A stretch of DNA of 64,000 nucleotides from Solirubrobacter sp963798325 (GCA_963798325.1 CAWCSS010000008.1:620001-684000), one strand, 5' to 3'. Shown: positions 33,425 to 42,705, numbered from the stretch's first letter. Translations and numbers: made by a program. The notes: generated by a model from the sequence alone, not told the origin.

Positions 33425-35024
33425 GAAATGCCTCCTCTAGCCATTCGGCACAGATGTCAGGGTCGACTTTGGCGTCCAGGACGAGCGGGCGGTCGTGGTG
33501 AGCGAGCCAGTCGCGGACGGCGGAGAGATCGTCGATCGAGCGGGCGGTCACGCCGACGCAGCCCGCCGCTTCGGCCAGCGCGGCGAAGTCGGTCGGCGGG
33601 AACTGCGCGAGCTCGACCGGGACGCCCATCGGGCGGAAGTGGTGGACCTCGGCCCCGTAGGCCGCGTCGTCGTAGATGACCACGAGCAGGTTCGGCTTCA
33701 GGCGGCCGAGCGTCTCGAGATCGGGCAGCGACATCAGCAGGCCGCCGTCGCCCACGGCGCAGACGGTCAGCCGGTCGGGCCGCGCGATCGCCGCGCCGAT
33801 CGCGTTGCCGAGCGCCAGGCCGACGCACTGGAACGCCTGCGGAAAGACGAAGCCGGCCGCGTCCGGCACGCGCAGGTACATCGACGGATACCCCATGAAC
33901 GCGCCGGAGTCGACGACGACGGTCCGCTCCAGCGGCAGCAGGTCGTCGAGCGCGACCGTGAGCGCGATCGGGTCCAGCCAATTCCGGCTCGGCTCGTACG
34001 GCTCGTCGCGCCAGCGGCAGCCGGCGATCTCGGCCGCGAGTGTCGCCGTACGCCGGCCGGAGTCCGCGACGAGGGGGAGCAAGGCCTCGGCGGTCGCGCG
34101 GGCGTCGCCGACGAGACCGAGATCGACGCGGCGGTGCGCGCCGATCGCCTCGATGTCGCGGTCGACCTGGATCAGCGTCGCGTCCGGCCCGATCAGCGCG
34201 CCGTGGCGCGTGGTCCACACGTTCAGCGCGGCGCCGAACGCGATCACCACATCGGACTCGGCGAGCAGGCGCTGCGCGAGTGGCGTCGAGAATCCGCCGG
34301 AGATGCCAAGGTCGAACGGGTCGCCGGCGAACAGGCCGTTGGCGACCGCGGTCGTGGCGAGCATGGCGCCCGTGCGCTCGCCGAGTGCGCGCAGCGCCGG
34401 GCCCGCGGCCGAGAGCACCGCGCCACGACCGCCGATGATCGCCGGGCGTTCGGCACGACCCAGGAGGTCGGCGGCGCGTTCGACGAGGGGCGCGGACGTC
34501 GAGAGCGCCGGCGCGGGCGGCGGCGGCGTCAGCTCGACCTCCAACGCCTGCACGTCGAGCGGCAGGTTCAGCACGACGGTCCGTCGCTCGACCAGCGCCC
34601 GCCGGACCGCGCGGGCGGTGTCGACGACCGCCGTCGCCGCCGAGTGCACCCGCTCGGACACCGCGCCCACCGACGCGACCAGCGCGTCCTGGTCGATCTT
34701 GAAGTTCGAGCGCAATTGCGCCGCCGGCGTGTCCGCGGCCAGCAGCAGCACGGGGGAGCGCGACTTCGCCGCCTCGGTCAGCCCGGTGATCGCGTTCGTC
34801 AGGCCCGGACCCTGATGGACCGACGCCACGCCGAGCCGCCCGCTCACCCGCGCATAGCCGTCGGCCATGCAGAGCGCGCCCGTCTCGTGGCGCGAGGAGA
34901 AGAAGCGCCCACCGGAGGCGACGATGGCGTTGGTCACCGCCAGGTTGCCGCTGCCCATGAGCCCGAAGACGACCTCGCCCCCCAGCGCGTGAACGGTCCG
35001 GCCGACGGCCTCAGAGACGAGCAT
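33414..35024 (-). CDS. Thiamine-diphosphate-dependent enzyme (acetolactate synthase-like)
   Basis: 536 residues in the PYR, middle and PP domain order. The N-terminal domain carries the cofactor-activating Glu in FFSSRHETGALCMADGYAR. The C-terminal GDGGLLMSLPDLETLGRLKPNLLVVIYDDAAYG is the ThDP/Mg motif (GDG to about 28 residues on to N/D). It is closest in style to benzoylformate or oxalyl-CoA decarboxylases and large-subunit acetolactate synthases; which one cannot be said. The start ATG 35024 is exactly 7 nt after a TAGCGT -10 box, so the mRNA is probably leaderless. It is divergent from the AbrB permease. Confidence 0.85.
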   Translation of the reverse strand: MLVSEAVGRTVHALGGEVVFGLMGSGNLAVTNAIVASGGRFFSSRHETGALCMADGYARVSGRLGVASVHQGPGLTNAITGLTEAAKSRSPVLLLAADTPAAQLRSNFKIDQDALVASVGAVSERVHSAATAVVDTARAVRRALVERRTVVLNLPLDVQALEVELTPPPPAPALSTSAPLVERAADLLGRAERPAIIGGRGAVLSAAGPALRALGERTGAMLATTAVANGLFAGDPFDLGISGGFSTPLAQRLLAESDVVIAFGAALNVWTTRHGALIGPDATLIQVDRDIEAIGAHRRVDLGLVGDARATAEALLPLVADSGRRTATLAAEIAGCRWRDEPYEPSRNWLDPIALTVALDDLLPLERTVVVDSGAFMGYPSMYLRVPDAAGFVFPQAFQCVGLALGNAIGAAIARPDRLTVCAVGDGGLLMSLPDLETLGRLKPNLLVVIYDDAAYGAEVHHFRPMGVPVELAQFPPTDFAALAEAAGCVGVTARSIDDLSAVRDWLAHHDRPLVLDAKVDPDICAEWLEEAFRGH

Positions 35025-35030
35025 CGGCGG

Positions 35031-35042
35031 AACGCTAGCGTT
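35031..35042. promoter_or_regulatory. Palindromic -10 element serving two divergent leaderless genes
   Basis: AACGCTAGCGTT is a perfect 12-bp palindrome. On the plus strand TAGCGT (35036-35041) is followed by 7 nt and ATG 35049. On the minus strand TAGCGT (35037-35032) is followed by 7 nt and ATG 35024. Both starts sit where RNA polymerase would initiate, so one symmetric element can drive both transcripts. Confidence 0.65.
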
Positions 35043-35048
35043 GGCGCG

Positions 35049-36239
35049 ATGCGGAAGGTGGCGCCCTGGGTCGCGCTTGGTGCCATCACGGCCGCCGCGG
35101 CGGTTGCACTGGGCGCGATCGGGATGCCCTCACCGACCCTGTTCGCCGCGCTGGTGGTCGGGCTGGGCGCCGCTCTGACGCGACCGCAGGCCGACCTCAA
35201 GCTCCCAGCGCAGGCCTTCCTCGCCGCCCAGGCCGTGTGCGGCGTGACGATCGGCGTCTACCTGCAGGCCGACGCGCTGAAGGCCCTCGGCCACGCCTGG
35301 CTGCCGGTCCTGATCGTGAGCGCGGCGACGCTCTACCTGAGCATCGCGATGGGCTGGCTGCTGGCCCGCTACACCGAGCTCGACCGTCCGACGGCGACGC
35401 TCGGGATGGTCGCCGGCGGCGCCTCCGGCATCGTCACGATGGCCGACGACCTCGGCGCCGACGACCGCCTCGTGGCCTTCATGCAGTACATGCGGGTGCT
35501 CGTCGTGGTGCTGCTCACGCCGGTGCTGATCGCCGTCTTCGGCGGCGGTGCAAGCGGCGGGGGCGGAGCGTCGGCCCCGATCTTCGCGGACCCGCGCGAC
35601 TGGCTGCTGACACTCGCCATCGCGCCCGGCGGCGCGCTGATCGCCCGCCGCCTGAACGTTCCCGCCGGGATGCTGCTCGGCCCGATGCTGCTCTCCGGCG
35701 TGCTCGTGCTCGCCGGCCTGGACTTCGTCGTCCCGCCGGTCCTGCGCGAGCTGGCCTTCGCGCTGATCGGCCTGCAGGTCGGCCTGCGGTTCACCTTCGA
35801 CACGGTCAAGCGCCTCGGCCGCCTGCTCGTGCCGGTGATCCTGGGAGTCGTCGGCCTGCTGGTCGGCTCGTTCCTGCTCGGCCTCGTCCTGGTCGCCACC
35901 ACCGACGTCTCGCTCAGAGACGCCTACCTCGCGACCACCCCCGGGGGCCTCTACGCGGTGCTGGCCGTCGCCTTCGGCGCCAACGCCGACACGACCTTCA
36001 TCCTCGGCGTCCAGACGGTCCGGCTGTTGATCGCGATCCTGCTCGCCCCGCTCGCCGTGCGCCGGATCGGCCGCGCGGGTAGAGACGCACGCATGGAGAC
36101 GATTCCCGAAGACCCGCCGCCCGCCGAGGACGGCACCCCGGAGGAAGACGATCAGCCGATGGGGCCGCCGTCCGAGCTGGACCCCGAGGACGCCCCGTTG
36201 CCCGGCCTGCCGGAGAAGGAGCCGCCCGCCTCGGAGTGA
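35049..36239 (+). CDS. AbrB-family membrane permease (COG3180)
   Basis: 396 residues and about ten membrane helices in two similar halves. Repeats of the family are visible as LFAALVVGLGAALTRPQADLKLP and GALIARRLNVPAGMLLGPMLLSGVLVLAG. Members have been linked to uptake of small metabolites in bacteria, with no firm general substrate. The last 45 residues form a very acidic, Pro-rich cytoplasmic tail (MGPPSELDPEDAPLPG) not found in most relatives. It is divergent from the ThDP enzyme; the permease may import that enzyme's substrate. Confidence 0.8.
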   Translation: MRKVAPWVALGAITAAAAVALGAIGMPSPTLFAALVVGLGAALTRPQADLKLPAQAFLAAQAVCGVTIGVYLQADALKALGHAWLPVLIVSAATLYLSIAMGWLLARYTELDRPTATLGMVAGGASGIVTMADDLGADDRLVAFMQYMRVLVVVLLTPVLIAVFGGGASGGGGASAPIFADPRDWLLTLAIAPGGALIARRLNVPAGMLLGPMLLSGVLVLAGLDFVVPPVLRELAFALIGLQVGLRFTFDTVKRLGRLLVPVILGVVGLLVGSFLLGLVLVATTDVSLRDAYLATTPGGLYAVLAVAFGANADTTFILGVQTVRLLIAILLAPLAVRRIGRAGRDARMETIPEDPPPAEDGTPEEDDQPMGPPSELDPEDAPLPGLPEKEPPASE

Positions 36240-36387
36240 AAGTGGGCATGGAGCCGGCGGCCGACGACCTGCTCGCCCAGGTCGGCGACCGGCGTCGTGC
36301 GGCGCATCCGCGAGGAGGAGAACGCGATGGCGATCCGGCTCGACGGATTCTCGGAGCAGACGGTCGACGCGCCGACTCGAGGACGCC

Positions 36388-37191
36388 TCAGTCGACGCGG
36401 CGCTGACTTAGGAAGAACCAGACGAGCCCGACGATCGTCAACGCGACGGCGATGAACAGGTTCAGGCGCAGGCCGAGGAAGTGCTTCGCGGGATCGACAC
36501 GCAGCAGTTCCTCGAAGATCCGGAACGCGCTGTAGCCCGCGACGTAGAGCGCGAAGACCCCCGGCGGGCGCACCCGCAGGCGCGACAGGACCAGGGCCAG
36601 CGAGAGGTTCCAGATGATCTCGTAGAGGAACGTCGGGTGGAACGTGGGCGAATCGAGATACGCCGCCGGGCGGTGATCAGGCGCGATCTCCAGCCCCCAC
36701 GGCAGCGAGGTCGGCTTGCCGAAGAGCTCCTGGTTGAACCAGTTCCCCACCCGCCCGATCGACTGCGCGACCAGCAGCGCGGGCGCGCCCGCGTCCATGA
36801 ACTCCGGGACGCTCGCGCCGGACCGGTTCACCCGCCAGAGCCCGACGGCCGCGCCCAGAGCGATCCCGCCCCAGATCCCCAGCCCGCCCTTCCAGACCGC
36901 GAACGGCCCCCACCACGTGTGCGGGACCTCGTCCCAGCTGGTCGCCAGGTGGTAGAGGCGCCCGCCGACCAGCCCCGCCGGGAACCCCCACAGCGCGACC
37001 TCGTCCACGAGCCCCGGATCGCCGCTCCAGCGCCGCTTGGTGATGATCACCGCGACGACGACCGCGACCGCGAACAGCAGCCCGTAGGCGTGGACCTCCA
37101 ACGGCCCCAACGAAAGCCCGCCCGAGGACGGGCTCGGGATGGCGCTCAGGAGGGGTAGACGCAGAACGCGCTGTGGCTCTTGTTGAAGCAC
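36388..37191 (-). CDS. lgt: Prolipoprotein diacylglyceryl transferase
   Basis: 267 residues and seven membrane helices. The Lgt signature is QSIGRVGNWFNQELFGKPTSLPWGLEI, with HAYGLLFAVAV in the first helix (the essential HAYG/HGYG-type motif). It adds diacylglycerol to lipobox cysteines of lipoproteins, several of which are encoded in this window. The start is uncertain. GTG 37191 gives a 46-nt overlap with the CBS gene. The usual N-terminus of the family begins near AIPSPSSG, but no ATG, GTG or TTG is available there. Confidence 0.92.
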   Translation of the reverse strand: MLQQEPQRVLRLPLLSAIPSPSSGGLSLGPLEVHAYGLLFAVAVVVAVIITKRRWSGDPGLVDEVALWGFPAGLVGGRLYHLATSWDEVPHTWWGPFAVWKGGLGIWGGIALGAAVGLWRVNRSGASVPEFMDAGAPALLVAQSIGRVGNWFNQELFGKPTSLPWGLEIAPDHRPAAYLDSPTFHPTFLYEIIWNLSLALVLSRLRVRPPGVFALYVAGYSAFRIFEELLRVDPAKHFLGLRLNLFIAVALTIVGLVWFFLSQRRVD

Positions 37192-37544
37192 ACGAGCCCC
37201 AGCAGCTGGTCGCCCTCGACCACCGGGATCCGGGTCATGCCCTGCTCGCGGACGAGCTCCAGTGCGGTCTCGACGGGATCGTCCGGGCTCACCGCCGGCG
37301 TGTCGGAGCGCACGTGCGGCCCGATCGGCCCGTCGCCCTCGGCCGGCAGATCGTCACGGCCGAGCGTGCCGAGGTACTTCTCGCCGTCCGTGACCAGCAT
37401 CAGCTTCACGCTGGGGCTGGACATCGTGTCGCGCACCTCGGCGAGCGGCGTGTCCGGGCCGACCGAACGCGGCTCGCGCATCATCACGTCGCGAACGGCG
37501 GCGCCGCTCGCCTGCTCCAGGGAAATGTGGACTGTTCCGCTCAT
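37146..37544 (-). CDS. Two-CBS-domain protein
   Basis: 132 residues holding a CBS pair: residues about 18-62 (PDTPLAEVRDTMSSPSVKLMLVTDGEKYLGTLGR) and 78-125 (DPVETALELVREQGMTRIPVVEGDQLLGLVCF). Stand-alone CBS pairs bind adenine nucleotides or SAM and often act as regulatory subunits. It is coupled by 4 nt to the oxidoreductase gene and overlaps lgt at its 3' end. The partner is unknown. Confidence 0.85.
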   Translation of the reverse strand: MSGTVHISLEQASGAAVRDVMMREPRSVGPDTPLAEVRDTMSSPSVKLMLVTDGEKYLGTLGRDDLPAEGDGPIGPHVRSDTPAVSPDDPVETALELVREQGMTRIPVVEGDQLLGLVCFNKSHSAFCVYPS

Positions 37545-38485
37545 GGCTCCAACACGACCTTACCTGTCGCGCCGCGCCCATCGATGAGCTCCAGCGCCTC
37601 GCTCGCCTGCTCCAGCCCGAAGCGCGCGCCGACCAGCGGCCGGATATGCCCGGACGCCACCAGCTCGTCCAGCGCCGCCGCGATCTCCCCGATCGACTCC
37701 GGCTTGCGCGTGATGTACGCGCCCCAGCCGGCGCCGACGACGTCGATGTTGTTCAGCAGCAGCCGGTTGACCTTGACCTCGGGGATCGTGCCGCCGGTGA
37801 AGCCGACGACCACGCAGCGGCCGTCCGGGTTGAGCGACCGCAGGCTGTCGGTGAAGCGATCGCCGCCCACCGGGTCGATCACCACGTCGGCGCCGCCGAG
37901 CGCCTTCACCGCGTCCTTGAAGCCCTCCACGCGCACGACCTCATCCGCACCCGCGTCGCGCGCCACGGTCTCCTTCTCGTCTGAGGAGACGACCGCGATC
38001 GTCCGCGCGCCCAGCCCCTTGGCCACCTGCAGCGAGGCGGTCCCGACGCCGCCGGCCGCGCCGTGCACCAGCACGGTCTCCCCGGACGCGACCCGCCCGC
38101 GGGTCACCAACGAGAAGTACGCCGTCTGGTAATTGAGGATCAGCCCGGCGCCCTGGGCGTAGTCGAGCTCGTCGGAGAGCCGGAAGACGAAGTGCGGCGC
38201 CGCCACGGCGACCTCGGCGAACCCGCCGAGCATGCAGAACGCCGCCACCCGGTCACCCGCCTTGAACGGTCCGGCGTCCTCGCGCACCGTCCCCGCCACC
38301 TCGCTGCCGGGCACGAACGGCAGCTCCGGCTTGATCTGGTAGAGGCCGCGCGACTGCAGCACCTCGGGGAACGAGACCCCCGCGGCCCGCACGTCGATCT
38401 TCACCCCTTCGCCGCTCGGCTCGTCGATGTCGCTCAGTTGCAGCGACGCAGGGCCGCCGAGTTCCACGATCTGGATCGCCCGCAT
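37541..38485 (-). CDS. Zinc-free quinone oxidoreductase (MDR family)
   Basis: 314 residues from ATG 38485. It has the GroES-like domain with VPGSEVAGTV, then the Rossmann motif VLVHGAAGGVGTASLQVAKGLGA and DVVIDPVGGDRF. The structural-zinc cysteine cluster of alcohol dehydrogenases is missing, as in NADPH:quinone reductase and crotonyl-type enzymes. A TAGGGT box lies 8 nt before the start, suggesting a nearly leaderless message. It heads a three-gene unit with CBS and lgt. Confidence 0.88.
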   Translation of the reverse strand: MRAIQIVELGGPASLQLSDIDEPSGEGVKIDVRAAGVSFPEVLQSRGLYQIKPELPFVPGSEVAGTVREDAGPFKAGDRVAAFCMLGGFAEVAVAAPHFVFRLSDELDYAQGAGLILNYQTAYFSLVTRGRVASGETVLVHGAAGGVGTASLQVAKGLGARTIAVVSSDEKETVARDAGADEVVRVEGFKDAVKALGGADVVIDPVGGDRFTDSLRSLNPDGRCVVVGFTGGTIPEVKVNRLLLNNIDVVGAGWGAYITRKPESIGEIAAALDELVASGHIRPLVGARFGLEQASEALELIDGRGATGKVVLEP

Positions 38486-38496
38486 GGACGAACACC

Positions 38497-39903
38497 CTAA
38501 CCCTGGTCGGCGGTGAGGCAGGTCACTCCCACGCAGGTGTGCATCCGCGACAGCCGAGCGGCGAGCGCGGCCTGGCGCGCCGGTGGCAGCGACGAGTAGA
38601 TGTTGCGCTGCTCGAGCGGATCCTCGTAGTACTCGGGCGGGCGCGACGGGTTGTCGTACTCGACGTAGAGCGAGTCGGCGAAGCGCAGCGCGTTGTAGTT
38701 CGGCGGCTTGCCGGAGAGGTGGTCCTGCTGGTCGGGATCGCCGTTGCCGGGTGGCCCGTGGTGCTCGATCAGGGTCACGTCGCGCCAGCTCGGCTCGAAG
38801 CCGGCGCGCAGCAGGCCGACGAGGCTGCGCCCCTCGACCTCGGCGTGCGTGGGCGCGCCGGCGAGCTCCTCGAAGGTCGGCCGGAGGTCGACGTTGGCCG
38901 CCAGCTGACTGACGACCTCGCCACCGAACACCCCCGGCCCGGCGACCACCAGCGGCACGCGGATGTCGTGATCCCACGCGCCCTGCTTGCCCTCCAGCAA
39001 CCGCCGCTGGCCCATGTGGAAGCCGTTGTCGGAACTGAAGATCACGTACGTGTTCTGCTCGACCCCGAGCCGCACGAGCAACCGCCGGACGTCCCCGAGC
39101 ATCTTGTCGATCGCCTGGACCGAGCGCACCCGCTTGCGGAAGTGGCGATCGAGCTCGCGGATCTCCCCCGAGGTCAGCGGCTGCTTGGGCAGCCAGCTCG
39201 GCGCGCCCTCGAGCTGCGGCGCGTCGAACAGCGGTCCGCGCGGGGTGATCGCGTTCGGGAAGCGAGAGCGGTCGCGCGGCGCGGGGGTGTACGGGAAATG
39301 CGGCGCGAACGGCGCGAGCTCGAGGATGAACGGCTGCCGGTGCTGCACCGCGTCGGTGATGAACGCCCGGCCCTTGGCCGAGATCACGTCGGTCAGGTAG
39401 TCCGCCGCCCTGCGGCCGTGCCACTCGACCCCGTCGCGGGTCAGCAGGTTGTAGTTGAAGGCCTTATACGCCTCGCCGGCCACGGCCCAGTCCGTCCAGC
39501 CCGGCGGGATGAACCGGTCCGAGGGCGCGTAGCCGTTCATGTACTTGCCCATCAGCGCCGTGCGGTAGCCGACGCGGGAGAGCGAGGTGGCGAACGTGCT
39601 CTTCTCGGCCATGGCGTGAAACACGGGCCAGCCCCCGTCGGGCGGCTGGTTGCGGATCACGCCGGTGCTGTGCGGGTAACGGCCGGTGAAGATCGACGCC
39701 CGCGACGGGCAGCACAGCGAATCGGTGACGACGTAGTGGTCGAAGCTCGTCCCCTGGCGCTGGAGCTTCTGCACCTGGCGCATGTACGGCACGAGGTCGT
39801 TCGACAGGTCGTCGGCCAGCACGAACACGAAGTTCGGGCGAGCCTCAGCCGGGGAGGCGAGCGCGAGCGCGCAGAACAACGTGATCAGCCAAAGTCGTCT
39901 CAA
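38497..39903 (-). CDS. Exported arylsulfatase-type enzyme
   Basis: 468 residues from TTG 39903, which gives a Sec signal (LRRLWLITLFCALALASPAEA). The alkaline-phosphatase-fold sulfatase domain starts with NFVFVLADDLS (metal Asp pair). The formylglycine motif CCPSRASIFTGRYPHSTGV follows, with the first Cys modified in active enzymes, and then SSDNGFHMGQ. It removes sulfate esters outside the cytoplasm. The longer frame to 40065 would run antisense through the transaldolase gene and is rejected. No formylglycine-generating enzyme lies in this window. Confidence 0.85.
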   Translation of the reverse strand: MRRLWLITLFCALALASPAEARPNFVFVLADDLSNDLVPYMRQVQKLQRQGTSFDHYVVTDSLCCPSRASIFTGRYPHSTGVIRNQPPDGGWPVFHAMAEKSTFATSLSRVGYRTALMGKYMNGYAPSDRFIPPGWTDWAVAGEAYKAFNYNLLTRDGVEWHGRRAADYLTDVISAKGRAFITDAVQHRQPFILELAPFAPHFPYTPAPRDRSRFPNAITPRGPLFDAPQLEGAPSWLPKQPLTSGEIRELDRHFRKRVRSVQAIDKMLGDVRRLLVRLGVEQNTYVIFSSDNGFHMGQRRLLEGKQGAWDHDIRVPLVVAGPGVFGGEVVSQLAANVDLRPTFEELAGAPTHAEVEGRSLVGLLRAGFEPSWRDVTLIEHHGPPGNGDPDQQDHLSGKPPNYNALRFADSLYVEYDNPSRPPEYYEDPLEQRNIYSSLPPARQAALAARLSRMHTCVGVTCLTADQG

Positions 39904-39920
39904 GGTGCCATCGTTAGGGT

Positions 39921-41024
39921 ATGAGCGCAACGGCAGTGAACGAGAAACTCGCCGCACTGACGGCGGCGGGCACGAGCATCTGGCTCGATCAGCTTTCACG
40001 CGGGCTGCTGGAAACCGGCGAGCTCGCGCGCATGGTGGAGCAGGACTCCCTGCAGGGAGTGACATCGAACCCGGCCATCTTCGAGAAGTCGATCCTGGGC
40101 TCCGCCGATTACGACGCGGACCTCAAGCGCCTCGCCGACGAAGGCAAGAGTGCCCGCGAGATCTACCGCGCGATGGCACTGCACGACGTGCGCGCCGCCG
40201 CCGACGTGCTGCGGCCCGTCTACGACCGCACCGATGGTGTTGACGGCTACGTCTCCTGGGAGGTCGCGCCGCGCCTGGCGCACGACACCGCGGGCTCGCT
40301 CGAGCAGGCCCACATGTACTGGGACCTTGTGGACCGCCCGAACCTGATGATCAAGATTCCCGCGACGCCGGAGGGCATCCCGGCGATCGAGGAAGCCCTG
40401 TACGACGGGATGAACATCAACGTCACGCTGTTGTTCGCCGTCGAACAGTACGAGGCCGTGATGGAGGCCTACGTGCGCGCGAACGAGCGCCGGCTGGAGG
40501 CCGGGCGGCCGCTCGACCGCCACTCGGTCGCGTCCTTCTTCGTCTCGCGCGTGGACACCGAGGTCGACAAGCGCCTCGAGGGCCTCGGCAACACCGAGCT
40601 GCAGGGCAAGGCCGGCCTGGCCAACGCCCGCGCCGCCTATCAGGCCTTCCAGCGCGTCTTCGAGGGCGAGCGCTTCGCGAAGCTGGCCGCGGCCGGCTGC
40701 CCGGTCCAGCGCCCGCTGTGGGCGTCGACCGGCGTCAAGAACCCCGCCTACCCGTCGACGCTGTACGTCTGGGGCCTCGTCGCGCCGCACACGGTCAACA
40801 CGATGCCGATGCCGACGCTTGAGGCCGCGCGCGAGAACGGCGGCGTGACCGGCGCGACCGCCGCCGAGGATCCCTCCGCCGATCTGGCCGCGCTCGCCGA
40901 GGCGGGCGTCGACCTCTCCGACGTCACGGCCAAGCTCCTGCGTGACGGCATCGACGCCTTCATGGTCCCGATGCAGAAGCTGCTGGACGGAATCGAGACC
41001 AAGCGCACGGCGATCGCCGCGTAA
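39921..41024 (+). CDS. tal: Transaldolase
   Basis: 367 residues of the actinobacterial (TalB/type 2) group. Signatures are QGVTSNPAIFEKSI, the Schiff-base lysine in NLMIKIPATPEGIPAIEE, and RPLWASTGVKNPAYPSTLYVWGLVAPHTVNTMP. It transfers dihydroxyacetone units in the pentose-phosphate pathway. ATG 39921 is preceded directly by TAGGGT; GTG 39936 is an alternative if that box is the -10. A strong hairpin follows the stop. Confidence 0.93.
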   Translation: MSATAVNEKLAALTAAGTSIWLDQLSRGLLETGELARMVEQDSLQGVTSNPAIFEKSILGSADYDADLKRLADEGKSAREIYRAMALHDVRAAADVLRPVYDRTDGVDGYVSWEVAPRLAHDTAGSLEQAHMYWDLVDRPNLMIKIPATPEGIPAIEEALYDGMNINVTLLFAVEQYEAVMEAYVRANERRLEAGRPLDRHSVASFFVSRVDTEVDKRLEGLGNTELQGKAGLANARAAYQAFQRVFEGERFAKLAAAGCPVQRPLWASTGVKNPAYPSTLYVWGLVAPHTVNTMPMPTLEAARENGGVTGATAAEDPSADLAALAEAGVDLSDVTAKLLRDGIDAFMVPMQKLLDGIETKRTAIAA

Positions 41025-41056
41025 GGTCGAGCCCTCGGGGGCAGCAGGACGGCGAG

Positions 41057-41086
41057 GGCGGCGCGCAGAGAGCCTTGCGCGCCGCC
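41057..41086 (+). terminator. 11-bp hairpin after tal
   Basis: GGCGGCGCGCA (41057-41067), 8-nt loop, and its exact complement (41076-41086). It lies 33 nt after the transaldolase stop. There is no U-tract. Confidence 0.6.
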
Positions 41087-41129
41087 GCGGCCCGCGGTTC
41101 TCAGACTCCCTGCGAGAAGGTGGCAACAG

Positions 41130-41546
41130 ATGAGCGACTACACGATCGTCAACGCCGACGACGCGAAGGACTACTACGCCGCAAGCGACGTCCCGGGCGA
41201 GTTCCGGCGCCTGACGGATCTGCTCGAGGCCGAGCAGGTCGCGGTGTCGCTGATCCGCGTCCCGCCTCACTCGGACTTCGAGCAGGGCACCGGGCACTTC
41301 CACGAGGAGGTCGAGGAGCTCTACATCGTCGCCCGCGGGACGCTGACGTTCCGCACCGGGGAGGAGATCACGCGTGTCAGCGCGCCGTCGGTCGTGCGCT
41401 GCGCGCCCGCGACGCCCCGTTCGCACCGCAACGAGGGCGATGAGACGGTCGAGCTGTGGGCGATCTCGAGGAAGATCGACCACGAGGACGCGACCAAGAT
41501 CGACGACTTCTGGGAGGCGTCACCGGAAGCGGTCCAGAAGCGTTGA
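41130..41546 (+). CDS. Cupin-domain protein
   Basis: 138 residues with one cupin barrel. Motif 1 is GTGHFHEEVEELYIVARGTLTFR and motif 2 is SHRNEGDETVELWAIS. Metal-binding His and Glu are present. The function is open: it may be a sugar-phosphate isomerase-like enzyme or a ligand sensor. GAAGGTGG lies before ATG 41130. It overlaps the convergent LtrA gene by 27 nt. Confidence 0.8.
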   Translation: MSDYTIVNADDAKDYYAASDVPGEFRRLTDLLEAEQVAVSLIRVPPHSDFEQGTGHFHEEVEELYIVARGTLTFRTGEEITRVSAPSVVRCAPATPRSHRNEGDETVELWAISRKIDHEDATKIDDFWEASPEAVQKR

Positions 41547-42683
41547 CGACGTGCTGGAGATCGCGGCGCAAAGGACCCCGATCGCCGCCAACAGCCACAC
41601 GTAGCGCTCACCGCTGAGCTCGTCGTGCAGGCGGCCGAGCGAGAAGATCGCCACCAGCAGCAGCAGGCGCAGCGCGCGTCCGGGACGGGTGCGCCCGGAC
41701 ATGAACACGCGCGTGGCCAGCAGGTACATGCCGAGCCCGATGCTCGGCAGCGTGTACGCGATGCGCGGTGGCTCCGGCTCGAGCAGCAGCCCCACGCCGG
41801 CGGAGATCATCAGCAGCGCGAACGCCGGCAGGATGTGGCCGACGGCGAAGATCGCCCGCGCCATCGTCGGTGAGCCGCCGCTGAGCTCCAGCACCCGCAG
41901 ATTGACGTCGGCGGCGGCATCGAAGTACAGCCACCACAGCGACGCCGACAGGATCATCGTCGCGATCAGCGCCAGCCACTGGCCGGAGGTGATCGTCTCG
42001 CCGGCGGTCGAGGCCTGGCTCGCCTCCACGAGGACCTCGCCCAGCAGGATGATCAGGAACAGGCCGAAGCGCTCGGCGAAGTGGTGCGCGTCCAGCGCCT
42101 GACTCGGGTCCGCGGGCTTGAGCTCCTTCCAGTCGCGCTTGGCGCGCGCCCGGCGGACGCCCTCGCGGTCCTCGCGCAGCAACTGGCCGGACTCGCCGGC
42201 GATGGCGATCGCCCAGATGACGTAGCTCCAGGGCTCCGGGACGGCCAGCGAGACCAGCAGCAGCGCACCTGAACCGAGGTAGCCGAGCGCCATCCGGTGG
42301 CTCACCTCGTTGTCGCCGTTCGCGCACGCGGCCAGCACCAGCCGCACGACCACGAGGCTGATCACGAAGACGGTGTTGTCACCCGTCGCCGCCGGCTCGA
42401 TCGCGACCGCCGCCACGCCCGCGGGAACGCTCCCGGCGAGGAACAGCGGCCGCAGGCCTTTATCGAGATCGCCGCGCTGGTTGTAGAGGACCGCGAAGCC
42501 GATCCACGTCCACCAGATCATCATGAACAGCCCGAGCGCGATCCACACGGATTGGGGCTCCGGGTCGTGCACGATCAGATGACTGAGCTGGCCGACGGCC
42601 AGGACGAAGATCAGGTCGAGGTAGAGCTCGACCCACGAGACCCGCTTGTGCTCGATCTCGCTCTCGTTGTCGTGCTCGGTCAC
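41520..42683 (-). CDS. LtrA-family membrane protein (low-temperature requirement A)
   Basis: 387 residues from GTG 42683 with about eleven membrane helices. The family signature VSWVELYLDLIFVLAVGQLSH is at the N-terminus, and HFAERFGLFLIILLGEVLVEASQA in the middle carries the conserved Glu. LtrA was first seen in Listeria cold growth; its activity is unknown. It lies directly downstream of the tRNA-Ser gene on the same strand. Confidence 0.88.
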   Translation of the reverse strand: MTEHDNESEIEHKRVSWVELYLDLIFVLAVGQLSHLIVHDPEPQSVWIALGLFMMIWWTWIGFAVLYNQRGDLDKGLRPLFLAGSVPAGVAAVAIEPAATGDNTVFVISLVVVRLVLAACANGDNEVSHRMALGYLGSGALLLVSLAVPEPWSYVIWAIAIAGESGQLLREDREGVRRARAKRDWKELKPADPSQALDAHHFAERFGLFLIILLGEVLVEASQASTAGETITSGQWLALIATMILSASLWWLYFDAAADVNLRVLELSGGSPTMARAIFAVGHILPAFALLMISAGVGLLLEPEPPRIAYTLPSIGLGMYLLATRVFMSGRTRPGRALRLLLLVAIFSLGRLHDELSGERYVWLLAAIGVLCAAISSTSSTLLDRFR

Positions 42684-42705
42684 CCGCGGATCATCGCTCC
42701 GGGAG

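Noticed and set aside
36240..36410. Possible small gene with EEENAMAIRLDGFSEQTVDA
   Set aside because: Resembles the start of a ribbon-helix-helix antitoxin but needs a frameshift and is too short; at most a remnant.
38497..40065. Longer start for the sulfatase
   Set aside because: Would run antisense through the transaldolase gene; TTG 39903 gives a proper signal peptide.
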